DNA of 64,000 bases from Pezicula radicicola. Its lineage: Eukaryota; Ascomycota; Leotiomycetes; Helotiales; Dermateaceae. Each line of letters begins with the position of its first letter. Position 1 is the stretch's first letter. The notes beneath the pieces were generated by a model. That model saw only the letters and a program-made list of their open reading frames with translations. It made no database searches and was not told where the DNA came from. Positions 35,184 to 44,962 of this stretch are shown one piece after another. The translations under genes were made by a program, and so were the position numbers. Where the stretch lies: contig PDUO01000011.1 of the NCBI GenBank assembly GCA_003008705.1, positions 115,956 to 179,955 of the forward strand, in the 5' to 3' direction.

Positions 35184-35391
35184 TGTTGCTGTGGTCAATG
35201 GCAAAGAAAGTGGTGGTGTTGATGTTTAACGTTTTGATACAACGCGTACAAAGGAGACGCGATTCCACTTAACGCGAACCCCTGTCAAATTAGCGAGTAA
35301 CCCCTGAAAGTACCTGACCCCACCATCCGCCATCCCACCACCAGGCATCAGAGCGTGGAGCTCCGAATATGTTCTATTTCCTTCAACAAGC

Positions 35392-35424
<33 letters not shown>

Positions 35425-35427
35425 ACT
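35184..35427. promoter_or_regulatory. Short bidirectional promoter CTF4/WD40
   Basis: Only 244 bp separate two divergent start codons, so regulatory sites must be shared or interleaved. It holds a (CAA)11 tract, 35391-35423, in the leader of the plus-strand gene. No specific factor site was identified. Confidence 0.6.
35391..35423 (+). repeat. (CAA)11 microsatellite in 5' leader
   Basis: Eleven CAA units ending four bases before the ATG at 35428. Unstructured CAA leaders are known to allow efficient scanning; effect here is inferred. Confidence 0.95.
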
Positions 35428-36741
35428 ATGTCTCGATCAACAGATCCAGGTCACTTCTTCCAAACAGACGCCTCAGATGCGATACGCGCTCGCAAAGCAG
35501 CAAAGTCTGGGAATAAGAATGGCAACCCCATTGTTCTTCAGTCGAAGATCTTGAACGTTGTGCAAGACCCGTTCTCTGCAGCATGCATTTACGTTGCCGA
35601 GAGTGCTGGTTGTGTACGGAAAGTCAATGTAGAAGTAGGTATGATTACTATGTTCTTCTGATCTTCTATGAATATAACGTGCTGATAATTCTATTGAGAC
35701 TAGAGATATGAAGACAGTCTACAGAGGTCCAACTGCACCCGTCACATCTGTCGCAATAGGCGGAGAACGAGGAGAAACCGTATTTGCAGGATGTTGGGAT
35801 AAAGATATCTGGAGTTGGGATCGAGACACCAAGGTTGCCGGACGACGATACAAGGGACATTCCGACTTCGTAAAAGCAATAATTTGCACAAAGATAGGAG
35901 GGAAAGACGTATGTCATTTCTACGCCCAAGAAACCCCGCAGAACTGAAAATTCTTCCCTAGTGCCTTATATCCGGCGGTGCTGATTCCAAGATTATAATC
36001 TGGGATACTGCGACCGGTGAACGTATTCATACCCTCCGTGACAAATCCGAATCTATGATGGCGATCCAAGATCTTGCCCTTGACCCAGAAGACTCTACTG
36101 ATACTGAGGCTGTCCTCATATCTGCAAGCAGCGATCCTCACATTCGTAGATGGCGAGTAAGTCTCGATTCTGCATCACAAATTTTCGATTCTCCCGAAGC
36201 AGTCTCAACAAAGGACAAGACACCGAGAACCACGATCCTCGAGCACAAGACAAGTGTATACAAGGTTTTATTCTCAGGCGAGGACGAGGGCACGGACTTA
36301 TGGACAGCAAGCGCAGATGGTACTGCGAAGTGCTTGACTAGGGCCAGAAATTGGGCAGCTGAAGATACCTATGAGCATGGAGATTATGTTAGAACTGTTG
36401 CTGTTACTACCGATTGGGTTATTACAGCTGGGAGAAATGAGGATGTAAAAATTTGGGATCGGAATTCAGGGAAGTTGTGGCATGTTTATGAAGGTCACTA
36501 TGAAGAGGTTACAGGGCTGGTGGTATCAGAAGGGGAGAAGAAAGTCATCAGTGTAAGCATCGACGGGACAGTAAGAGCTTGGGAATTGGGGAAGAAAGAG
36601 CTTGAAATGGCAATAAAAGAGCGAGAAGAAAAAGAGAAAGGAGTCGTGAAGGAAGCTAAATCTGAAGCTAAGAAAACGAGCCTCTTAACAGCAGAGGAAG
36701 AAGCTGAGTTGGCTGAGCTCATGGACTCGGATGATGAATAG
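35428..36741 (+). CDS. WD40 repeat protein, function unassigned
   Basis: Three exons, 35428-35638, 35706-35908 and 35962-36741, encode 397 residues. WD-type repeats are visible: GETVFAGCWDKDIWSWDRDT, CLISGGADSKIIIWDTATGE, LISASSDPHIRRWRV, LWTASADGTAKCL, VITAGRNEDVKIWDRNSG and VISVSIDGTVRAWELGKK. The end (from about residue 350) is a highly charged Lys/Glu-rich tail finishing AELMDSDDE. This suggests a single propeller acting as a protein-binding scaffold. The first intron is read with donor GTATGA and an AG eight bases after a CTAG; this gives VEVDMKTVYRGPTAPV and is the only in-frame choice I found. I cannot name the orthologue. Confidence 0.88.
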
Positions 36742-37537
36742 GAAGGAGCCTTCAATAGTCCTTTAGATTCGCCTTTTGAGTAACCTTGTCCTTCGTGGAA
36801 CCTTGATATTGTATTGTCAATTTTCGTGATCTCCTATCAAACGTACGTGGGATTACAGAAGGCATGATCTTCAAGCCGTTCAAACCAACTCATACAGCTC
36901 AATAATTATGTCAGTGATTAGATCATTGGGGAATCTATGACCTGATTTTTCTGCTTGGGAATGGTCAACAAACACGGGTAGGTAATTCTTTCTTTCAAAT
37001 ATAATCGCGGGTAGAATATTTCCAGTACCTGAGCCGTCTCGATTGCAGGGTTCCACAAAAGGAGGCGTACGCTATCTTTCAGCTCATGCAGCCTCCTCGA
37101 GGTGGTGGCCATTCTTGATACCTAGATTTCACAGCCCAACCAACTGGATTGATTTAACGAGACAATAAACCAGTGACGATATACAATAACAAGATTTTTG
37201 TGGACAGCATTGGCGCCTTTTCGTAAAGGCTTCGCCAATGGTGTCGCTGGGAAGCTTCAAAGATAGGTGAACTGACAATGCACGGTTGTTTTGTGGACTA
37301 GAGACAGAATTCAATGAAGTGGAAGATGCAATAATAGAACAGGCCGCAAGCCCTTAAGCTAAGTTGATGGACAACACATGTTAAGTCCTTCTCAAGCTCT
37401 ATCGGTCAAAGTGTAGATAGGTTTTCATCTCATTGTATCTTCAATTATGCTCCTTACCAATTAATTCTCTATTAACTTGGAGGGCTCTCTCGACTTTAAA
37501 TTCTTTTCTTTCTATTCCTACCATAAAGTCACTAGTC
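36742..37537. other. Intergenic; possible minus-strand coding exon 37071-36880
   Basis: 796 bp. On minus, 37071-36880 is open for 63 codons after a possible acceptor (GATAG) and reads like protein (ILPAIIFERKNYLPVFVDHS, then RFPNDLITDIIIELYELV). A 64-codon ATG frame at 37112-36918 overlaps it. No family was recognised and no upstream exon could be joined with confidence, so no gene is called. Confidence 0.25.
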
Positions 37538-38560
37538 ATGATCTTAACCATGTTTCTCTTCCTAGTAATTATTTCCTTGTTCGTCTCGGCTCTCGCTCTT
37601 GAGCACCAGCCAGTAGCTACAACCATCTCAGAAACATATCAAGAATCCGCGGTATATGTCATTGCAGCTCAACCAGCTCCAACACAAGCACCTAGTCCTC
37701 AAGAAATACTCAAAAGACAACAAGCTTCACAACAGACACTCTTAGCCGTTTCTGATAATACTTGTGGCTATTTTGGAGGATCCTCTGGTATGTGGTTTAC
37801 GCAGTACTCTCAACAAGTTATAAACACACAAATTTGACTTTAAATAGACGGTCCTTGGGGTTGCACGGCAGGCGGAAACTGTGTCCTTGCTACTGCATCT
37901 ACAAACGCTACTAAGTCAGTAGGCAGTATTTTATGCTGCGATCCTACCAGCGGATGCCCTGCAGAACCTGCACCAACTACTTGTGTTGATAATGGTCGAT
38001 ATGCCTACTCTACTGCTTGCACAGGATCTTGTTCTGATGATACAATGACCCTGAAGTGGTACGTATATAAGACGATTACTTGACAGTTTTGCCAGACAGC
38101 ACTTTCATTTCTATCAAGAAGCCCGGTAATGATAATATCTTGAACTTTCTTTGATTTCTCTCCATTCAAATCTTATGCTGGATCAAAGTGTGTCGTTCAT
38201 TAACAAAACGTATTGAATAGTACATCAGGAATAATGATCTATTGCAACCTCATTACCTTCGCTACACCTGCCATCTCCAACTACTTCTGCAACTACGTAT
38301 CAACCTACTCTCCAATACTAGCAGAAACTACTTATTCTGGACAATCAGGAAGGTCATTTACACCTACAATCGCTAAATTCACTACCTCCACCTCTCTAAC
38401 CACATCCTCTGTTTCCATATCCACTTCTTCGACCAAAAGCACGGAAACTAGCTCTCGACCTACGTCTACGTCAAAATCGAAGGGAGTCTCGAATAAAGGA
38501 GCTATTATTGGGGGTGTAGTTAGCAGTTTCTTTGCATTGGCATTGTTTGTTGGATTGTGA
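37538..38560 (+). CDS. Cysteine-rich single-pass surface protein A
   Basis: Three exons, 37538-37787, 37848-38058 and 38221-38560, give 266 residues. Order: signal peptide (MILTMFLFLVIISLFVSALA), short propeptide-like region with a LKRQ Kex2-type site, an ectodomain with 12 cysteines, a Ser/Thr-rich stalk (SVSISTSSTKSTETSSRPTS) and a terminal hydrophobic helix (GAIIGGVVSSFFALALFVGL). It stops at the end of the helix with no cytoplasmic tail. In the next frame the sequence continues WIVRRRKGDGKVDG to a stop at 38646, exactly what a stop-transfer tail looks like, so a one-base frameshift may have removed it. It is a paralogue of the minus-strand gene at 42857-43956: same cysteine spacing and same intron phases. 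Function unknown; likely cell-wall or surface protein. Confidence 0.75.
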
Positions 38561-39583
38561 GGCGGAGAAAAGGCGATGGGAAGGTGGATGGTACGAAGGA
38601 AATTCTCAGAGGAGAAAAAGGCCATGCTGTCAGGGCTTCCCAGTAAAAATGTTTGGTGATTGTAGACAGCTTGGATGAGCCCCAAATTATCCATAGGAAA
38701 CCTGTAATTGACTTAGGGCTGGGAGAAATCTTCCACCTCCGCGATCACATTTCAGCGAGAGAAAAAAGGCGCGTACAATGGCTTAGCACCGGTGTGTGAT
38801 TACACCGCTGTTGAAATTCCTTCAACAAAGAGCTAAACCCAATCTATTATATTTTACTCGGGGTACACCAACAACAGCAGTCGGTTAGTGCCACGCTAGT
38901 CCCCCTTTTCCTTCCTAGAATGGAAGCGACGCAGGGCCACATTCAGTTGCGGGCACCTACCAAAACAGATTGTAGATTAGATTGGTATGAGGATATTCCT
39001 TAAGTGGTAGGAAATAATATACTTCAACTTCAAATGGACCTAGTTGTGAACCTGCACAAAAACATGTTCAATTGTAAGTCTTACCCTGATTGTTGATAAT
39101 TAAATAGTAGCAATCAGCCATTTAATTATATACGTTTTAAGTAAGCTCTAAAATAATATTTGGGGACAGCTGCTGAGTAGAATTGTGTGGGAAGATTCAG
39201 AATAGGATTCAAACTCCTACTTTTGAGACCCACGAAAAAAAGTTACCCTGGAATACAATCTTTCAAAAACTCATTCACACAGTCAAAATCTCTACCATCT
39301 CACACCAAACAAGCACTTAATCATACACCATTAAGTTAAAGTGCTCAAAATGAATTATAGACTCTGTTTCTGAATATATACAGTTCAATCATTACCACAA
39401 TAAGTCCCGGTGTTTTCCATTCCCACAACCTCTTTCCACTGCTATAAATTCTCCAATTTCTCCTGCAACTAACTCTTCTTTCTTTCAGAAACACACAACA
39501 ATAAACCACTACACACAGAAACAAATCTAAAGCCTTCAACATCAAAAATCCGAGTCTCAACTAATACAAAAATCTCAATCAAA
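38561..39583. other. Intergenic, no gene seen
   Basis: About 1 kb. The first 86 bases include the alternative-frame tail of surface protein A. A CA/CT-rich tract at 39260-39580 is probably the leader of the 59-residue gene. Nothing else found. Confidence 0.5.
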
Positions 39584-39845
39584 ATGCCAGCCTGGACATG
39601 CTGCTTCTACACATTAGGAGCTCATATGAGAGTACGTTGTACATTATCTCTTTCATAATTGCCATATAATATTCTATTCGATGAACCTTGATCTAACATG
39701 TATACAAAAATAGACAAAGACATCCGGTAACCAATTGGTTTGCTCTGTACCTGGATGTAATCATCGGAGATGCCAAAACTGCATCGTTGATTCTATAGAG
39801 CCGAATGATGATTATCGGGGTTCTCCATATGGTAGAAGATATTGA
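39584..39845 (+). CDS. 59-residue cysteine/histidine-rich, probably zinc-binding protein
   Basis: Two exons, 39584-39631 and 39714-39845, encode 59 residues: MPAWTCCFYTLGAHMR, then TKTSGNQLVCSVPGCNHRRC, QNCIVDSIEPNDDYRGSPYG and RRY. The pattern W-x-C-C ... C-x(4)-C-x-H-x-x-C-x-x-C resembles small fungal proteins with a double zinc knuckle. Relatives usually have C-x-C-G at the first pair; here it is CCFYTLG, so one ligand may be missing. The phase-0 intron has a GTACGT donor and removes a region with stops. Too short to be tracked by length filters. No signal peptide. Confidence 0.6.
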
Positions 39846-40719
39846 GGGTTTGTTGGGTTTGAGAGGGGTGAGATAGAGTGATGAGTCCTAGGGGAGGGAG
39901 AGGGGGGTGTACAAGGACGGGTATCTCTATGCTGTTAGATAGATAGATACATAAATGAATCGGTGTTTTCTAGAACAGATACTACTATATTGGAAAAGTA
40001 TGAGAAGGACATTGTTTTGGAAGCAAGTTCTGTTAGGAGAGGAATTTTCTTATTCCCCAGGTGGTATAGATCCAATTTCTACATAGATATAATATAAGCT
40101 TCTGTTTAACCACTAAGCATATACTACTTCCCATGTCTTTATGTGTGTGTATAGGGAAATTCGAGGCTCTATTAGCTGTAAAGCAATAAAATTATATAAA
40201 AAGCGAAAGTATAACTATAGGATAAAAAACCTTTATAAATTGTATATAATTTTACGTAGGCCGATTACATCCGTAGCAAGTGTTGCTAGTTAGCGATACG
40301 CACATACCACTCCACCCCTGGCCTGGATCTATACCACCTAGGGGATAGATGTTTATATACAAGCTGAGTATAGTGAGTACTCTCTTTGAAGTTATGTTCA
40401 TTTAAGCTAGAGGATACGGGTCCATTTAGTTCAGAAAATAGAATGAGTTATCGCTGCTAAACATTAACAGCTTCTGTTTAGTGCTTTCATTTTTGCTATA
40501 TTGCTCGCTTAGCACATATAACCTTGTACTACTTCTGTTCAGTTTTAATTATAAGTATTTACTTGCGGCAATGAAGTATGAGTGCACTAATCAATTCTGC
40601 TGCTAAATCTATTCTAAGCTACAACCAACTCCAGAAATTTTCTTTCAACCTACTCTACACAACACCACACCTCACTCTCTTGCAGGCAAAGTAAGACAGA
40701 AACTCTAGCGTCAACTAAT
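39846..40719. other. Intergenic holding a MITE candidate
   Basis: 874 bp of AT-rich DNA. Its main content is the 293-bp TIR-bounded element at 40053-40345. The rest shows no gene. Confidence 0.5.
40053..40345. mobile_element. MITE candidate, 20-bp inverted termini, TA flanks
   Basis: The left end TTCCCCAGGTGGTATAGATC (40053 on) is mirrored at the right by GGATCTATACCACCTAGGGG A (40325-40345); the arms differ by one inserted T and one end base. TA dinucleotides flank both sides (40051-40052, 40346-40347), as expected for a Tc1/mariner target duplication. The 293-bp AT-rich interior has no open frame. No second copy is in the window. Confidence 0.6.
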
Positions 40720-41552
40720 CTAAGCATTGAATCTCCTCTCCTTCTTAGCACTCAAGCTATCACAAGGAATGCTAGAAGGAACATCCGTAGGCCAAACCTC
40801 ATAATCGTGATACCAATAAACCTGGCCCTGAGCTTCCGTACTTAAATTCGGATCAATATCACCAGTCTGATTCTTCAAGACCGTATATTTTGTCGTATAA
40901 CTATTTGACTTCTGATCAGTAAAAGCTCTTACTTGTTTTCTCACTTCTGTGAAGTTTCGGAGAGAGGAAAACTTACTAGATCTGAGAACAATTCCCACCA
41001 ACGAAAGTATTTTCAATTCTTCCTTGGCTGTTGTAGACGGTAGCCGTTGAATTATCCTCGGCAATGGATGTGATGTTTGGGAAATGCTATACAAAAAAAA
41101 TCCAATTAGTTAACCATACATCTCTCAACCGCTTCTACGCCAGGAGTGTTGAAAACATTCAAGAAGTGAAAATAAATACTTACAATCAAAGTCTTACTCC
41201 CATCAGTAGGCAAGAAATATTGTTTACAAGCCAAAATACTCGCCGCGCCGACACAATGCAAACTGAGTGTCGTTTGCATTCCATCAGCAGGAAAGTAATC
41301 CGTATATGCAGTTGTGGCAGCTGGATCTTCTGCAGCTGTTACAAGACTTTTTGGTTCAGTTAAGCGTTAGTATTGTGATATATAAATACGGGGATAAATG
41401 AATTGAATTGGAAAGGTGGATTCTTACGCTTGAAGAAAAGGTTTGAATTCGGCCTGAACGCCAGTTTGGGGATCATAGGAAGTGAAATCGATGGCGGTGG
41501 TGAGGGAGATGAGGAGGGCTGAGATTGGTAGGATGATGGTTTTGGGATGCAT
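40720..41552 (-). CDS. Small secreted protein, unassigned
   Basis: Four exons: 41552-41428, 41346-41184, 41086-40977, 40900-40720; 192 residues. Residues 1-20 (MHPKTIILPISALLISLTTA) are a clear signal peptide. The mature part has four or so cysteines (SLHCVGAAS, LACKQYF, VGGNCSQIY, SIPCDSL) and several N-glycosylation sequons (NIT, NCS, NST, NQT). The third intron is the weak point: GTAAGT after QI-Y joined to AATAG gives QIYYTTKYTVLKNQTGDIDP; a shorter intron (GTGGGA ... CACAG) would instead give TFVEVRKQVRAF. The first fits the conserved VGGNCSQIY block better. The family is not known to me; a secreted, possibly host- or wall-directed protein. Confidence 0.65.
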
Positions 41553-42856
41553 TTTGAACGATTGTGCAAGGTACTGATATAGTAAGGTAAGTGAGTGAAA
41601 GAGTGGCTATCTTGGAGAAGATGAGAAGATAAGACGAAGAAGCGAGAACGAATGTAGCTTGTCTTGTCGTGATCCCATTTCTTCCAGATTGTCTAGCTAT
41701 TATATATACAAGTTAGCCCCTTAAATACGAGAGCCGAATGAATCCATCTTCTGGAATATCGCATGGTTTGCTTGGCTGGTGGTTTTTGACTTTAGGCTGT
41801 GCTCACCAAAAGAAGAAGCTTCGCTTATTAAACTCGCTCCTTCTTAAAGCGACAGTACTTGCTAATGCTGGAGTCCCCTGGATTGAAAATCAAGGTACCA
41901 GTACAATACTCATATTTACAAGATAGCATAGGATGAGACAGCAAATTCATGCTGAGGCAACTTGAACATTGGAGGAATGTAATTCATGTTTTATGGAATC
42001 CTTCTATATACTCGCCTAATTCTATGAAACTCCCCCTTCGGGGACTGCGGAATTGCGATTTGTCCTCCCTGTTTTAGCCTTTTCTCTGTAATTGGTCGAA
42101 TACAAGAATACAGGATTCGGTGGGATTCTCACTTGGGGCTGCTAATTCTTGTAGCTTTCAATTTTAGGTTAGCCAATGTTTTCTAGATTGCTAAAAAGGA
42201 GCGTTTTTTCTTTGCTCGAAAACCAAATGCCCATGATAACATGTCGGATTCTAACTCTTGGTAGGAAGACGATACATTTGACACAAAAATTGGATTGAAG
42301 CCCCTAGCATTAATCCTGTTTACAAATACACAGTACTATTTTGTTGGAAAATGTTTATCATCATGGACATTGCCTTCATGGTCCGTCTCGAGAACCTCTA
42401 TGCAGTCTGAACGCCACCAGAACCCCTTTCCAAGTCCCCAAGCTCCAAATAAACCAAAGCGCCTAACACCGGCGCACCAGGGGTATATATCATAATCTTT
42501 CTTCAACTCATTCGATGAGCTATTCTAGTCATACGCATGCCAGCCACGTCGCGTCCTCACTCTTCCAAGTAGACTGTTGATTAATCGTTCACCCTTTTAT
42601 ATCTGCCTCGTCTCCTGAATGGGCTGGGAAAGGAATCTGGCGTTTGAGCCTATGGACTCCATGCTGTGACGAACTCGGTAGCTGCCTTTGAGGCATGTCG
42701 ACATCCAGACCTTCCTCTCACTTCTGCTACACTATGGCGGTAGACTTTGTGGCTAATAGTATTAATATGGCCAATAGTCCCCCCCGTGAAAGCTCTGACG
42801 TTGCCTAAGAATGACTGCCGATGGCTAAAAGCTAGAGAGGAACATAACGATAACGT
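41553..42856. other. Intergenic, no gene seen
   Basis: 1.3 kb between the secreted-protein start and the 3' end of surface protein B. Short open frames near 41738 and 42295 (plus) show no domain or splice support. Confidence 0.5.
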
Positions 42857-43956
42857 TCATCCGTTTGCAGTGCGTATCTTCGGGCTTTTCGTTGGTGCTG
42901 GATGGGTTACGGCACCTGAAAGAACTATCGTTCCAAGTTCTTGTTGACCACCATAAATGGTGTATGCTGGTGGGGAAAGCGATGTTTGGCTTGACTTCCT
43001 TGGAGTCTGCGTTCCTCTCTTCCGACAGAAGAAGAAGATCAACAAGCTGAGGAGAGTGATAGCGACAGCACCACCTACAACACCCCCGATTATGATGGTG
43101 GTCGGGTGCTCTGTGCTTTGTCCTTCCGAGATGATCGTGGTCGTGGAACCATGATGGATTGTTTCGGAGGCAGAAGCAGCTGTGCCGGAGGTCGTGCTAG
43201 AGCCGGCGACAACAGTAGACGCACTATGAAGAGAGAATGGTAGAGAGTCGGAAACTATCATGGTTGAGACGGTCCGGCCTGTTTCCGCATCATACGTAGT
43301 CAAGGCCTCTTGAATAGTTGATGCTGAGAGTGTGCCGCAAAAATAATCTTGGACCCCTTCCAGAGGGAACCTGACGGTATTACAGTATGGAGTTTCTGCA
43401 TCAGTGCTATTTTATTATTAGTTGTGTATACGTTAATAAGATGGAAAGGTAGAGACTCACCATTTTTGAATTGCGGTATCTAGTTCACAATCGATGTCGC
43501 AAAGACTTGAAGTGGAATATTGATCGAAGTCAACACAGGCTAACCTGGAACCGCAGCTTTCGCTATTGCAACATCCCACAGAACCCCATCCGGTTCCGGT
43601 GGTAGGAAACAAGACACAGCTATCAGTTTCAGGACAGCGAAATTCAGCTTCTGTTATTTGTTAGAGGTCTCGTTGGCAAATGGGGACATAAGCACACGAC
43701 ATCACATACCCGGGAGTCCACTGATAAATCCGCAGGTACGGTCTGGCGCTACAAAAACGGTTTGTCCGGCGATCTGGCGCTTGAGGAGTTCGTGTGGTAG
43801 CTTTGGGCCAGGAGTGGGCCTCGGGGTCCATCCAGAATGCTGCATTCCCTTATTATTATTCTCGGAGACAGAGGTTGCATGCGGCCCTGGAAATGCTAAG
43901 GCGTGGATCGAAGTACTGAAGACAGCAATCGACAGAATTATTATTGATAAGGCCAT
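42857..43956 (-). CDS. Cysteine-rich single-pass surface protein B
   Basis: Three exons, 43956-43710, 43650-43461 and 43406-42857; 328 residues. Signal peptide MALSIIILSIAVFSTSIHA, propeptide-like region with LLKRQ (Kex2-type site), ectodomain with 12 cysteines, Ser/Thr-rich stalk, membrane helix (IIIGGVVGGAVAITLLSLLI, then FFF) and a cytoplasmic tail starting CRKRGTQTPRKSS with a PPAY motif. It aligns with surface protein A over the ectodomain (TCGF, SCVL, GCC, CVDF, KC, YCN, YFC) and its two introns are in the same places and phases (1 and 2). The plan resembles fungal Wsc/Mid2-like wall sensors, but the cysteine pattern is not the WSC domain. Function unknown. Confidence 0.78.
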
Positions 43957-44962
43957 GTCGAGTAGATCATATGTGACGGCGTCAATGAGGACGGAGGATC
44001 CTTTGAATGGAAGGAATGAAGGTTCCTTTAAGAATGTCCATTACAGTTGCCTGACGAGAATGGCTGACTGCTCCAAGACTGCCCAGTAGAAGACTCAAGT
44101 CGGCAAGAAGAAAAACAGGTCAAGACAAGGAGACTGAGCCTCTTTGTATTGTACCTCGTGTCAATAGCCTCAAGAAATGTGCTTCTTGGAAAAATGATTA
44201 CTCTGGGTTACTCGGGCATGGCACACCAATGACACAAAAAGTGGTGCTGGCTGCGGAGACGACAAGACACCAGATACTTATTATTGCGCTGACCTTCATA
44301 TGCCTAATCGCTTGGCCGCTTGAACCCATTCTCTAAGACTGTTCTGGGCTGAGTGTAGACCAATGATCATGGAACACCTAGGAGAAAGGAGGTCGGCAAA
44401 CGGCATTTTTGTATTCTTAGCCTCTTGACTTTTGTAGGAGGACTAAGTCGCCAAGATCTTGCCCGACAATTTAAGATGGCCAAGATATGATTTGTGTAAT
44501 AGAGTGATGACCTGGGCGCTGATCTGGGCGAGTCGTAGTCATCAACGGGTCGTCAGACGCAGCCAAGAAGAAAAGGAGGACGCCAAGGGGCTTGGAAAGA
44601 CTTGGGAGCCTCCTTCTTGCAGCCTTCATGAGACAACAGCCCATAAGGCATGACGAACCAAGGGCGAGACGGGGTTTCCCAAGAAAGCAGAGTCTGCCCT
44701 CAGCGACCATATTTGAAGGGCGCAAGAGTCCAAGCCATGAAGTTGGAACACGGTTGTATGAGTGAGGAATCTCTCGAAGGGATGACAAGACAAAATACGA
44801 GTTAAAACGCCAATCATGTGATCCTGCTCATCAAACGCGTGCACCTGGTGCGCCTTGGATTTCTTGATTTCTTGTTCGTGTTCTTGTCGTCGCAAACTCT
44901 ACCAACCCGCACTACACCACCCGCTGCCATCACCATCACCATCAGACTTTCCAGATGCCTCC
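43957..44962. other. Divergent promoter region, surface protein B and RAD57
   Basis: About 1 kb between divergent starts. No convincing open frame. A TTG-led upstream extension of RAD57 exists from 44855, but the first ATG is 44963. Confidence 0.5.
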
